A DNA stretch of 64,000 bases from Sipunculus nudus (lineage: Eukaryota > Annelida > Sipuncula > Golfingiida > Sipunculidae): positions 44,715,695-44,779,694 of the forward strand of contig CM049316.1 of the NCBI GenBank assembly GCA_026874595.1, given 5' to 3'. This document shows, one piece after another, positions 11,501 to 22,600 of the stretch (position 1 is the first letter of the stretch; each line of letters opens with the position of its first letter). The notes beneath the pieces were generated by a model. That model did no database searches, was not told where the DNA came from, and saw nothing but the letters and a program-made list of their open reading frames with translations. The position numbers and the translations under genes were made by a program.

Positions 11501-13309
11501 AGGATATAAACAAAACAAACAGCCTGTTCGCGGTGGGATCGGCGTCTTCATTCCTATTTTTATAAAAAGGGATTACCTTTAGTAAATAGATACAAGGTGT
11601 CGGAATAGGCCCCTTTCAGGAAAAAGCATCAAGCAGCTACTTGGCGATAATTCAGAAAAAGAAGGAAATACAAGGCCAAAAAAAGGTATGGTTCTCAGGC
11701 ACCGCCAGCGTCAATTTAACCCCCCCCCCCCCCCCCCGCGCCATCAATAATTTTTCTTTTTATTTTTATCTTTCAAGAAGATAAAATTATAAAATTTTAA
11801 TAGGATTTCCTTTGTTATATAGTGCTTTTACCTGTTTAGCAAAACAATCTGTTATTAACATGCTTTTCCCTGATCATATGACATTTTTATCGAAACAAAC
11901 AATGAAAGGTAAAACAAATCACAAACCCGCACTGTTTTTTTAAATACCTCAGAACATACCTTTTTGCCCTAGACCTGTGAACTGTTAAAGGGTCCCTGAT
12001 TCATTTTTTTAGTGATTCATTCAAATCAATTCAAGTATCGATTCATTTATTAAAAACAATCATAGCATTATGTTGTAAACGTATATCTAAAGAGAATTTA
12101 CTTCCCAGATGCTGCTGAAATCAGCCTTGCAGTAATAATCACATGCACAGACTAAGTAAATATTTATACCTTTGTATGTTTTTATTGAAACCTGTGTAAT
12201 AAGTTAGACAGTCAATTATAACAATTGTGAATGTCTGCGGTTAACTCAAGGGTGGTCTAAATGGACAGGTGGTCTTATCATACAGGTGGACTTATCGTGC
12301 AGGTGGTCTTATCATACAGGTGGTCTTATCACACAGTTGGACTTATCATACAGGTGGTCTTATCATACAGGTGGTCTCATCATACAGATGGTCTCATCAT
12401 ACAGGTGGTCTTATCATACAGGTGGTCTTATCATACAGGTGGTCTCATCATACAGATGGTCTTATCATACAGGTGGTCTTATCATACAGATGGTCTCATC
12501 ATACAGGTGGTCTCATCATACAGGTGGTCTTATCATACAGATGGACTTATCATACAGGTGGTCTTATTATAAAAAAGCCAATAAAAAAATAAAAGGTATG
12601 GTTCTCAGGCACCACCTGCGCCAATTTTAACCTATGCTTGTATAGCAAAACAATTCTGTTATTTTCATGCTTTACCCTGATCATGTGACATGTTTATCGA
12701 AACATACAAAAAAGGAAAAATTAAATATCTCCCGCCCCCATTGGTTTCTGGAAAAAGTGCCTGGGAACCATACCTTTTTTTTTGGCCTTATTAAATCATG
12801 TATTTTGTTACTCTGTCCTTAGGTATGGCTAAGAGATAAAAAAAAGTATATGAAAATGACTGTAAATGCTGTATTTGATAAAAATAGACATCTGCCTGCA
12901 TTATTCGATTATTCTATGCATGGTTAAGGCCCTATGGATTAGCGATTCCAAAAGAATTTTTGTGTGATTTACCTACAAATTATTTATCTCCATTCCTCCA
13001 GTTTAATAAAATCACGCCAGTGTCTCTTTATTTGTATGCACTCTCTAATAACTCAGCACCTGGCGTGGGGCTACATAGGGACATGGGTCCAACTGGGGAC
13101 AGTGGCGCTCGTGTAATAGATGGGTAATCCATTGGTATACATATATTAATATGTTGGGTATGTAATTTTACCTTAGCCGAGTCGGGCTTGCGACAGGCGG
13201 CGAAGATATGATGTGGTGGCGAAGCCCGCTTGGTGAACTGGCGAACAAGCTCAAGTCCAATACCTCGGTTACTGCCCGTAATTAAAACTGAGCGTGGCCC
13301 GGCCGCCAT
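456..13309 (-). CDS. C-factor/sniffer-like SDR oxidoreductase, copy 1 (3' end off window)
   Basis: Four exons of a classical short-chain dehydrogenase/reductase: exon 1 13309-13172 (46 codons), exon 2 5541-5490, exon 3 1172-985, exon 4 605-456. Every junction has AG/GT borders and the phases fit (0, 1, 0). Exon 1 starts at ATG and carries the nucleotide-binding motif TGSNRGIG (residues 11-18). Exon 2 gives ELKELAASHTNLHIVQL, and the split codon makes the D of LDVTD that follows. Exon 3 has the NNAA motif. Exon 4 has the catalytic serine (S159) and YRTSK (Y172, K176). The C-terminal exon should lie about 675 bases left of the window. The family uses NAD(P)(H) to reduce or oxidise carbonyl or alcohol groups in the cytosol; the substrate is unknown. 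The residues are identical to copy 2 across all four exons. Confidence 0.88.
1919..2510 (+). repeat. tRNA-derived SINE-like units in tandem (3 units)
   Basis: Three related units 250-280 bp apart each carry a Pol III type-2 promoter: box A TAGCGAAGTGG-like at 1919-1929, 2194-2204 and 2445-2455, and box B GGTTCGAATCC-like at 1962-1972, 2237-2247 and 2488-2498 (the last ends in T). The A-B spacing of about 43 bases fits a tRNA. Between the heads lies a shared body ('ctgagcaatttgtcttc', 'ggggactcgtccaac'). The heads do not fold into a full tRNA that I can defend, so I call them tRNA-derived repeats, not tRNA genes. Confidence 0.75.
2510..5480. other. SDR copy 1 intron 2, no gene seen
   Basis: AT-rich intron sequence between exons 2 and 3. 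It holds a G-tract at 3565-3578 and a CT microsatellite at 3865-3926. Short open frames here (for example 4948-5190) lack splice-site support and are kept in copy 2 only because of the recent duplication. Two diverged 'atccctggtatc(a/g)caa' blocks lie near 5070 and 5220. Confidence 0.6.
6440..6800. repeat. Left arm of an older inverted repeat (copy 1)
   Basis: Two diverged subunits of about 150 bases ('agggtcagttgt', 'aagaaagctggcaac', 'attttaaagcttataacc', 'caggaccaac'). They reappear in inverse orientation at about 10075-10560. In copy 2 the two arms lie almost head to head (about 23270-23640 and 23765-24270). One subunit carries AGGTCAAGGTCA at 6630-6641. Confidence 0.6.
6943..10052. mobile_element. 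3110-bp foldback-type transposable element, present only in copy 1
   Basis: Both ends read TGTTACGACCC inward (the right end as ...GGGTCGTAACA). Long terminal inverted repeats (about 6943-7145 and 9910-10052) are built of 18-20-base subrepeats of the type CGGCCCATAATGTAATAA. The element is bounded by GGCGC on the left (6938-6942) and GGCGC on the right (10053-10057). Copy 2 carries a single GGCGC (23757-23761) with both flanks joined, an exact pre-insertion site. Inside are AT microsatellites (7379-7456, 7602-7664), SINE-like scraps near 8250-8400 and 8575-8690, and no long open frame, so it is non-autonomous. Subrepeat-built TIRs are typical of foldback elements. TG...CA termini with a 5-bp duplication do not by themselves assign a superfamily. 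Confidence 0.9.
7379..7664. repeat. Two (AT)n microsatellites
   Basis: (AT)n at about 7379-7456 and 7602-7664, inside the foldback element, separated by about 145 bases of ordinary sequence. They generate spurious 'YIYIYI' open frames. Confidence 0.95.
10075..10560. repeat. Right arm of the older inverted repeat (copy 1)
   Basis: The reverse complement shows three diverged subunits with 'gggtcagttgtc', 'aagaaaggtggcaac' and 'cattttaaagctt', matching the left arm at 6440-6800. It includes TGACCTTGACCT at 10110-10121. The open frame 10498-10683 starts inside this arm and continues past it; it has no splice or family support and I do not call it a gene. Confidence 0.6.
11672..11970. mobile_element. 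AGGCC-type MITE, SDR copy 1 intron 1
   Basis: Begins AAGGCCAAAAAAAGGTATGG and ends with the inverse, degraded ('cctcagaacatacctttttg'). It has a C-tract near 11720-11737 and a body with 'ctgatcatatgacattttta'. The same family recurs at 12575, 25381, 26371, 29132, 43551 and 41985. No coding capacity. Confidence 0.75.
12251..12571 (+). repeat. 17-bp minisatellite, about 19 units, copy 1
   Basis: Tandem units of GGTGGTCTTATCATACA with variants (ggtctcatca, ggacttatca). Because 17 is not a multiple of 3 and the unit has no plus-strand stop, all three plus frames stay open for about 100 codons and spell the same 17-residue period. It lies in intron 1 of the SDR gene on the opposite strand. I do not treat it as coding. 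Confidence 0.93.
12575..12790. mobile_element. AGGCC-type MITE beside the minisatellite, copy 1
   Basis: Shorter member of the same family. Right TIR 'ggaaccatacctttttttt' followed by GGCCTTA at 12784-12790; left TIR partly altered to 'aaaagccaataaaaaaat'. It directly abuts the 17-bp minisatellite. Confidence 0.7.
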
Positions 13310-13422
13310 GATTTACGAGCTCGAAGTCCAGCTTTCTGTAAACAGTTCGAAGACGAGGTACGTACTTCGGGTGAAAATGCGATGTGACTGACGAGGAAAA
13401 TTCATGTTTTTATATTCGTCAC

Positions 13423-13515
13423 CTGGTAAACTGGACTGGTCCACTCGGTATACTGATAAGACTTGATTACTACCCGCTGACTTCCCGTAATAAACAATGA
13501 GCATCGTCCGGCCAT
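13423..13515 (-). pseudogene. Decayed second copy of SDR exon 1 (copy 1 upstream)
   Basis: About 200 bases upstream of the true exon 1 the minus strand holds ATG followed by a reading frame beginning MAGRCSLFITGSQRVV, clearly related to MAAGPRSVLITGSNRGI. The flanks on both sides are also related (gatttagagctc against gatttacgagctc), so a segment around the first exon was locally duplicated. The frame stays open for 31 codons and ends at CAG|GTGACG, which could serve as a donor. The last glycines of the cofactor loop are lost. I read it as a dead exon; an alternative first exon is possible but would make a broken Rossmann loop. Confidence 0.6.
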
Positions 13516-13639
13516 GATTTAGAGCTCAGAGTCCTATAAATTAGACTGGTCCACTCGATAGTGCTAATAAGACTTGATTACAGTCTATCAAAAACATTCA
13601 AGACCTAGCCTTACTGAATCGCACCATATTGGACAGGTA

Positions 13640-14150
13640 TTACCACCTGCTGGCAAATTATAATTCACCACTGTCACAGCGAAAACAGGTCCTTTAAAAC
13701 TTATAATCCAGATGAACAGTTCACATAAATATTCTCAGAGAATAATAGTCCGATTCAATCACAAAATCAATCTGTTGTAATCCAAAAGTGAAATTCTGGT
13801 AGTGATCTCATAGACAAACTGAAGACTATTTAAAATCTGTTACAAATTTCGAAGAAGATGTATAACTGCTGTAATTATTGGAAAGGTCCACAAACTGACT
13901 CACACTCTTCTGTGTCCGCTGGAATATCTCTCTCTCTCTCTCTCTCTCTCTCTCGGCTCTAAACACAACCCTGATATACAGCTTCTCACCCTAAAGCCAA
14001 GATACTTCACGAACAATTCAATGAACAGAACAGTAAATTATACACACGCGCCCAAAGAACAATACAAGACGCGCTCATAGAGCGCGAACAGCCCAGAATA
14101 TTTCACGAGCGGTGTGTCTTTACACGCAAGGGTTCACCCAGTACGGATTA
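13640..14150. repeat. Dispersed repeat upstream of SDR copy 1
   Basis: Related in inverse orientation to about 32340-32860 (shared 'caccactgtcacagcg', 'gactcacactcttc', a CT tract followed by 'cggctctaaacacaa', 'gggttcacccag'). It contains a CT microsatellite at 13926-13954. Since a second copy lies far from any SDR exon it is a mobile repeat, perhaps LTR-like, not gene-specific promoter DNA, though it may supply promoter sequence. Confidence 0.65.
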
Positions 14151-15139
14151 CACCATTATCGGCTCTCCTAAAATAAGTATTCAGTTTGTGAGGTTTACCT
14201 TATTAACGGGCAAAACCTGAATGAAATAACTTGTAGGGTCCATTAGGAAGTACAGTGGGTCCTACATGTGTTAGTGTGTGAATCGCATGCCCTCTGTTGT
14301 AAGTGTTACACTTATATTACATGTATAATTATTTGTAAATTAACGTAAAATGGTGTCCAGATATATCTTTGTATTACTTTCTTTATGTACCGACGTTCCG
14401 TACACATATATGAAGTCTTAAACTGATAAAATATGATTTTCACATATTGCAGCTATGTCCATATACATGTCTAGTTTCCCTACATATTTCGTTGATGGTC
14501 TCCACAGATGTGGATTGGTTGATGTATAAAATCGTCAAATCTCGCACCATTTCTCGTCAAACGAGATAAATATACTATGACATAAAATATCATGAAGACT
14601 ACTTGTATCATTTTGGAAAATAAATACCAGATGGCGCTGCAGCGTTTTATTTAGCTATACCTCGAAATGCGAGTACCTGGTTGAGAGAGAAAATGTTCTT
14701 GGCAACCTCTGGCGACTATGTTTTTTTTAGTCAACTTATTTAAAATATGTGGGGGCACGCCAAAATAATCATAACAAATTTAACAAGGGCATCTAGCGGC
14801 AAGTCAGATAAGCCTGAGCTTTGCCAATGGCGTTTTGCAACAAGTGACCAGATTATTAAATGAAGAAATGGTGCTTTGTTTTGGCTGTGAAATGTGGAAC
14901 CATTCTGAATGTGGCAGAGTTGTTCCTCAGAATTAAAGTTGATGTTTCAAATGCACCATGTAGAATATAAGCTTGATATAAAATTCGTTTTATTTTTTAA
15001 ATAGACTGTTATTCATGTATAAATGATGTATAAACGTGTATGTATGTATATTATAAATGCTTATGTATATTTATATTTTGATTGGTATATGTTAAGTGGA
15101 AATCTTGAATGGTTATCAAGAATTGCAAACTTGTCAATT

Positions 15140-15291
15140 CATATAAAATACACTAATTTTTTATGTCATAGATGCCAAGATCGTTAAAGCAAGAAATAAA
15201 GTTTCTAGGTTAATCCATTATTCATATTATATATATACATATATATATATAATAATATTAAATATATCTGTATACAGTGGAAGGTTTCAGT

Positions 15292-15345
<54 letters not shown>

Positions 15346-15504
15346 ATATATATAATATATAATACACTAATTTTTTATGTCATAGATGCCAAGATCGTTA
15401 AAGCAAGAAATAATGTTTCTAGGTCAATACATTATTCATATTATATATATACATATATATATAATAATATTACATATATCTGTTTACAGTGGAAGGTTTC
15501 AGTG

Positions 15505-15585
<81 letters not shown>

Positions 15586-15590
15586 GATAT
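15140..15590. repeat. Tandem duplication of about 207 bp with CT and AT tracts
   Basis: The block starting 'atacactaattttttatgtc' occurs at about 15147 and 15361, with the same following text ('gatgccaagatcgttaaagc', 'gtggaaggtttcagtgctc'), each ending in (CT)n then (AT)n. The second AT tract runs to about 15582. The rest of 14530-16290 shows no gene. Confidence 0.85.
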
Positions 15591-16050
15591 GTATATATAT
15601 AAATGGGAGGATGACAATGCAAATCACTAAAAAAAACGATAGATGTTGGTTTCCTATAGGTTTCCATGACGTCGCCTGAGAACATACCTTCCCAAGCCTT
15701 TCCAGCATGTAATGCCAGGTTTTTTTTCCCTGAGATTAACTACAAATATTGTCATACATACTGAACATTAAGCTACAATATATGTCCCAACTGAGTCTAC
15801 ATACTGTTATACGGGTAATTTGCATGAAGGGGTTGCATGTCCACACCGTGAACGCCGAATCTGAACCACTTTAGTCAGAACTGGCCAGACTTTACAGGGT
15901 TAACTCTCCACCTCATAGGGGTTGTAACGCCAGCAATTATAAAACAAATAAACAAATTACAAACGCTTCAGTGAATTAAAAGTGACCCTAGGACCGTGAC
16001 TATATCAACTGAGAAACATTAAAATGACGATGACCTCATCGACCAAGCTT

Positions 16051-16053
16051 CCC

Positions 16054-16083
<30 letters not shown>
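16051..16083. repeat. (TCTG)n microsatellite
   Basis: About eight units of TCTG/CTGT. Not within an exon. Confidence 0.95.
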
Positions 16084-16084
<1 letters not shown>

Positions 16085-16296
16085 TACACACAAGCAAACA
16101 GAATCGCGCGTGCAAATTTACATACATAAATAAAGTTTCCAATACCCTTGTATTTTTGTGATTTATATTTTGCGTTTTTCCATATTCTTCCTTGACAAAC
16201 TGGTACACTGTTTAACTGTATCTGGTAAATCTTAATTTTGTCATACTTGCAATGAATATTGTCATTTGTCTCCTATAGGTATTATAATCACACCAG

Positions 16297-16302
16297 TTTA
16301 TT
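16297..16302 (-). promoter_or_regulatory. Poly(A) signal AATAAA of SDR copy 2
   Basis: The minus strand reads AATAAA here, 67 bases past the TGA at 16369-16371. The spacing fits a short 3' UTR. No cleavage site can be proven from sequence. Confidence 0.6.
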
Positions 16303-16368
16303 GTGGTGTTTTATCGCGTGACGTCCAATTCTTTTGATCCAAATTCCTTCGTCCATCTACTGTTTCTA

Positions 16369-16646
16369 TCACCATGGTAGAATTTCATTTTTGAAACTCA
16401 GAAAGCATCCGGATTTCGAAGCGTCCAGACCTTCCATGACTTTCATTATTCCGGCCACGCTGTCTTGTTTGGTGACTGCTGCACCTTCTCCCCCCATGTC
16501 CGTCTGTACCCATCCCGGGTGAATCAAAACGGCCAGGACGCCGGACTCCTTCAGGACCAGAGACAATGATTTAGTGGCCATGTTTAGGGCTGTCTGGAAC
16601 GGGACAAAGTGCATAATTAGTAATACATTCTAATTTAATCAGTCGT

Positions 16647-16688
<42 letters not shown>

Positions 16689-19600
16689 GTATATGTTCTG
16701 AAATGAAAATACTGACGCACTCTAAGTTGGTTTCCATGTGTACGTATATGCGTATGTGCATATATATGTTTGAAATAGTTGTGTTTCAATGTGTATGCGT
16801 GTACTGGCAGTTGTATATACATGTATATGAAAAGTGGATCTAGCAGGTCTTCCACGAAAATATGGCGAAGGGACGTCATTTTCCCAAAATCCCCAAGTTC
16901 ACGCAGACCCTGTTCCTGAAAATCGATCCTGCGGCGATTTTTACGCCCATGTACGCTAAAGGATACATGGAAAAACCGGATACAAAATCATATGAGCGAA
17001 TTTCCAACATACACGGACATGGAAACGTCCCTTAAAATAGTTATACCCCACAGAGTTATATCAGCAATTTGTTTATTATACCCCGAGAAGAACTATCAGC
17101 ATTTTTTTTAAATAGGAGTCAGTCAGTTGAAGAGGTGGTTTCTTGGTTTGATTTTTAAATTTCAATCTTCATGATAGTTATTATTTGAAGAATTGAATCG
17201 GAATCGATTTTTCAAATTTTAATGATATAAAACATAATTGAGGCAACAATGTAATAAGCTTGCATTGTGCCATCTTTGGTTATAATGGAAATTCTTCGTT
17301 CGTATATGGCTGATATATCAAGCTTCAGCTCTTTGTGCACATGCGCTTAAAAGGTCTATTGTTATAAACATTTTGCTACTGGGGCCGTTGTTAGGAAAGG
17401 TTACGTTGAATGTCTGCTATTTAACTCGATTCCATATTAAAACAAACTGACCAGTGTAACAGATGTCGTGGGTTTGCAAGTGTATATAGGATTGTGTACA
17501 ATTCACGCTGGGAATAAATGGGGATAGGGGCCAAAATATTTACTGTAGAACCTCCGAATAACGGAAACTGACGGGACTTGACATTTTGCCCGCACTAGAG
17601 AGGTTTCCTTAGTAGGGAGGTTATAGATTTCAGGACCTACTTTCAAGGGACTGTCCGTGAATAGCCGTAAATAGGCGGTGCCCTTAGTACAGAGGTACCC
17701 ATTCAGAGAGGTTCCACCGTACCTTGCTGGTTCTGTAGGCCACCACCATTGCGTTTTCCACTAACGTACACGACGAGAAGATTGAGCTGATGTTGACCAC
17801 GGCAGCCCGCTCCCAGTTCATGACGTCACCTATCGTCTGCGAGGCCGCCTGCTTCAGCAAAGGGTCGAATGCCTGTCAGTAAACAATTCATGTTAGACCT
17901 TTATCAGCACACTAGCGACACATGTCGGCAACGGCGGACACTGAATGTTCGGGTCAGTTAGTCGACTGAAAGATCATATTTGTTACATCTCATATTTAAA
18001 AGTCTCTGTCTGAAGTTGTTCTTGTGACATTCATTTTATTCAAATAATGTTGAAAGTGAATCTGTATGTTTTGAACATCTTACAATTTATACAATATTTT
18101 GCAATAAATAATTTAGGATAAGTAGTACATGTGTATATATATATCACTTTGTTCACAGTGGCACCATTAGTATTTGCACATTGTAGGTTTCACTGGAACT
18201 TTGGAACTGAGTACTTTGCCCTGTATTAAGATTACAACTTCCATTCCTTACCTTGATGATCATTATTGGAGCTACTGTGTTGACCTCGAAGCATGACCTC
18301 AGTGACTCGGCCTGGACAGTTCCATCAGGCTCGCGGATGGCTAGTGCAGCATTGTTGATAAGTAGGTTGAGACCTTTGTCTCCCACCACCGTCTGTACTT
18401 CCTGGACCAGGCTCGGGAGTCTCGAATAGTCTGTCACATCTATGGAGAACGTTATTGTTTGTTATTGAATGTTATTAATGCAAACCTGTGATATTCACTT
18501 ATTCGGTCCATATTCCCAGGTTGATTCCTGCATAATTGACTGTACATTTGTGAGTATAACGGATCATGTGCCGGATCCACACTAAAATCGATTCGATTCT
18601 TCATGGGCCCATTATATGTATGGGGCGTTTTCGTGAGTTGTTTGGATAGTTGTGAACAGAAGCTGGTTGCTGGATTGCACTTAAACGTAATTTGGTCAAA
18701 AACAAAATGGCGTCTCTGATATGACGAAATCAGTGTCAACATCTACCGCGTTTCCTTAGATTTTAAAGGCAAAATGACCCAGAAGCGACTGGGTTTCAAT
18801 CCGTTTACAGTTACACTCAATGCCCAATTACACTTATGCTTGTTCCGGGGCCACATCTACAGATGTATAGGCCCCGGAATTTTGAGAGGGCCTTTATACA
18901 TCATCTTCTGTCTGCAAAGAACCAACAACCGTTCTCGGTTCAGCTTTTTCGACCACTGGTTCAACCAAAGCCCTGGAGCGCCTAAACCGGAGCGCCAAAA
19001 CACCTAAAGTACAACCAAACTTTGGTCAGAGCGACAAAACACGCCCATAGTCTCACATTCGTAGGAGTGGGGAACAAAGTACCTTTCGCACCCCTTACTT
19101 TTTGGGGGAAAAACATATAGCAATGTTGAAGTAATTGTTACGTGGTACCAGTAAATCGGACCGATCCGGTGAAGCTTGCTTAGTTAGCGAAGTGGTTGGT
19201 ACGCCGGACTTGTGCGCCACCAACATGGGTTCGAATCCGGGATTGGCCCAATGTTTTACCCTGAGCAATTTGTCTTCGTAACAAAATGGGGACTCGTCCA
19301 ACGGGACGGTAAACTTTATGGCCCAGGGAATAAGCTCACCAAAGTGTGACTCCTGGGATAATCAGTCTTGTTCTAATAGCAGAACGCTCTTAGGAGGGGT
19401 TGTGTTACGGGATGACTTAAATGCGGACCGGACAGTCTTGCTAGTGAAGCATGCTTTTCTAGCGAAGCGGTTGGAACGCTCGATATCAGCGCCACCGACA
19501 TAGGTTCGGCCCTGGATCGGACCAGAATCCTGGATCGGCCCAGATCGGCCTCTTAAGGCGGAGACATACCGCATTTATGCAACTCTGTTGCATACTTTTC

Positions 19601-22600
19601 ATAACGAAACTTGACCACATGTATTTGTACTTTAACTTTAGCTGTGTTTACGTCACCGCGTTTTCGCTTAAAATTCTGTGATTGTATGATAAAATTTGAG
19701 TTTATGGACTTATTGAATATTGTATTTTTATTGTGACTTATCAATGTATTACAGGGCCCTTCTGTAAACAGAATTTTCATCTGATAAAGGCTACCCTGAA
19801 AGATGTTGTAATAAATAAATAAATAAATAAATTATACTGTAAAGGTGATTGTCGGTGTCGATATTTCATTTTGTATTAAAGAAAACTACAAAATTAATCA
19901 TATAAACTGTTTAAATCTTTATAATTATAGCTTACAGCTGCATATTTTAATTATATACATAAAAATAAATATAGGACATCAATAACATTCATAGAAGAAT
20001 GAACGTTATATGACAAACTCCTCTAAGCAGGACAATTCATTAATACGGACAAAAGGGGTGTTTCACTGTATGAGGGAGTAAATACTTAATCTAAATGGTA
20101 TCAACTGTTGTACATAAAATGATCCGCTATGCTATAAAAATATCCAAAGTTTTTTTTTTTTTGTAAACTGAATGAAATTACTTGCATACAGTTCTGTGAT
20201 ATACATAAGGTGTTCACGTAATTTAAAATGGTACGTATGTATAATTTTAAAGAATAAAACACTGGTTGTTGTGACATATCACGCGGACGGCACGCAGGTA
20301 ATCACTACAGCTTAGCTATTTTCCTATCTAAGGCTTATTTAAGGATGGTCTCGTAATCTAAATACCAAAATTGCATTTCATATTTCACTTCCCGGACAGG
20401 AATTTCGATGTCGCACAATAAATACAAAACGTCTTTTTACAACAAGGAAGGCTTCAGAGTGAAACAAACATTATATTAGCTGGGGTCCGTGTAATGGTGG
20501 CTAACAGGCGTGTCGTTTAGTTTGGCGAGGTTTTATTCCTTGGCTCTCCATATTGAATTGATCAAAATATGCAGCGCAAATATGTGCTGGGGGGGGGGGG
20601 GGACTTTATTGAAACGCCCTGGTCTCGTGTTGTGTGAACACGGTTCATGTATATTATATACGTGTCTCTGTGTGACCCATTCGTAAACAGACTGCTATCC
20701 TGAAAATGAAGGAACTTTGACGGATACTAACTTAATAAATTTATGATCTTCAACATGTCAACATTTTTTATGTTTGACTTTATTTATGATTGGTTATCTT
20801 TCCTTAAAAAAAAATCTTCCCTCGACCGTGCATATAGGCGGTTTTAATGTTTGTGTTTACCGCCGTATAAAAGCACGTTAAATTAAACAGCTCTCTCTCT
20901 CTCTCATTCTCTCTCTCTCTCTCTCTCTAATTTAAGGTCAATATTTAAAAAGAAGTATATTTACGCTGTTTTCATGTCCCTTTAAAGGTCATCAAATGTC
21001 ACAAACATGAAACATATTTGCATCCTCAAAGAGACTGAATGAATCTGAGAATACGTGCAGAACAAGTGAATGTAAACATGATTTAGGTAGCATCCTTTAT
21101 GGGTGGCCCACCCCCTCCACTTGGCGGAGGCTTGCATTCCTTAGAAAGCAAAACGATGAGTAAAACCTGCGACACTGATATCCTTCTTATCGATACTTGT
21201 TTTATCGGTACCAACTTTAAATATTGAGCATAATGTCAAATTATTGACAGAGCAGATACAGTTGTCACGATATACATAGAGCGTGTTGTCCTTTATGTAA
21301 ACCTAATACGTCTTTAATGTCCTTGATAATAATTTATGTGTGCACAATGTAGTGCAAGACCAGCAAATGTAGGGCCGTTAAAATAGTCAAGAAACTGAGA
21401 GAGGAACTGTTCAATTAAACAATCTTGAAGCCGAAAACTCTTGGTGGATCAAACCCACACATTCAGAGAGCATGTTTCATTTCGCCATCTTGCAAATGGT
21501 ATGAGGAGCCAAACTCCTCATTTTCTTGCCAATGGACGGGAATAAACACGAGCTGTAACATTTGCTGCACTGTATTAGTTTGTATGTCTTGGTGAATGTA
21601 TTAGTAATCGCTCCTACCATAGGGATAATATGTAAAAGCGCGTTTCAGTTAATCAGTTTTGATTTAATTATAAACATTCATTTTCATAGATTATTTTTTA
21701 AAGTGACGACAACAGGAATGAAATGCATGTATCCATTAAATTAAACGTGCGTAATGCTTTAACTTCAACATGAATATTGCATCATTCGTAGACTTCTGTA
21801 CCACCATTCTGATACGCGTCTATAAGACTAAAGTGCAGAAATACCAGCATGGAACATTACAAATAGCAACTTTATTAAATTTTAATGAGATCCCTGGTAT
21901 CACAAACATGTGTATTCAAGCAATATATATTTATCTATATAGATATAAGCAAAAGTGTGTTAATATGGCGGCCATTTCAAAATTCAATATGACGGCCTTA
22001 CCCAATCTGTAGCAAGTATGGCAATGGTTTAAATGGAATCCCTGGTATCGCAAACATGGGTGTTGCTTACATTCATATTAATTTACAGAGCTCACATGTC
22101 CAGATACAGGACAAAATATAACAAAATTGGCAGAAGAGGCGGCTGAAAAAAAACGGCCCTGACAATTTGGAATCAGCACCCTAAAACTGACTAAGTCAGC
22201 CAATAACATCCATTTTGGCACGAACATCCAGCAAGATCCAAATATCTGACATAGCATACTATACTATCGGCATCTGGCTGAGTTATTGGAAAATGAAAAT
22301 ACATCTTACCCAATTGTACGATATGAAGATTGGTGTGAGAGGCCGCTAGTTCCTTGAGTTCCTGAAAGTAACAGAAACAGTCATTGAAACAATTTAAAGA
22401 GGTACTTTATGCGAAACAGCTGAGGTATTTTATAATGATGCAAATGAGTCACGAGTATGACCCGTTTATCAATCGACTGAGAGGACTGACCCAAATACAG
22501 CTAAAAAAAATTCATGATCATTTATATAAATATATAACATAAGGTTAATGGTTTGGGTTTTCTGACAATACGCTGTATATATTAAATCGTCTGTAACAAT

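Larger units (their letters stand above)
1..14530. repeat. Segmental duplication, copy 1
   Basis: Base 1 onward matches 17267 onward in the same orientation, and the match can be followed to about 14530 / 28235, where the two diverge just after a shared stretch ending near 'gtggattggtt'. Hand comparison of the first 480 bases finds about ten differences (roughly 2%). The four SDR exons contained here encode the same residues as those of copy 2. Copy 1 is longer because of a 3110-bp foldback element (6943-10052), about 210 extra bases near 4119-4330 and a third tRNA-like unit near 2250-2510. The left end is cut by the window. The arrangement is head-to-tail with a period near 17.3 kb. It may be a true tandem duplication or two alleles assembled in tandem. 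Confidence 0.93.

Noticed and set aside
12251-12571. CRISPR-like array
   Set aside because: Continuous 17-bp units with no spacers; eukaryotic context.
12261-12630. Repeat protein of 103-114 residues
   Set aside because: Same peptide appears in all three frames because a 17-bp stop-free unit is repeated; no start context, splice sites or codon bias.
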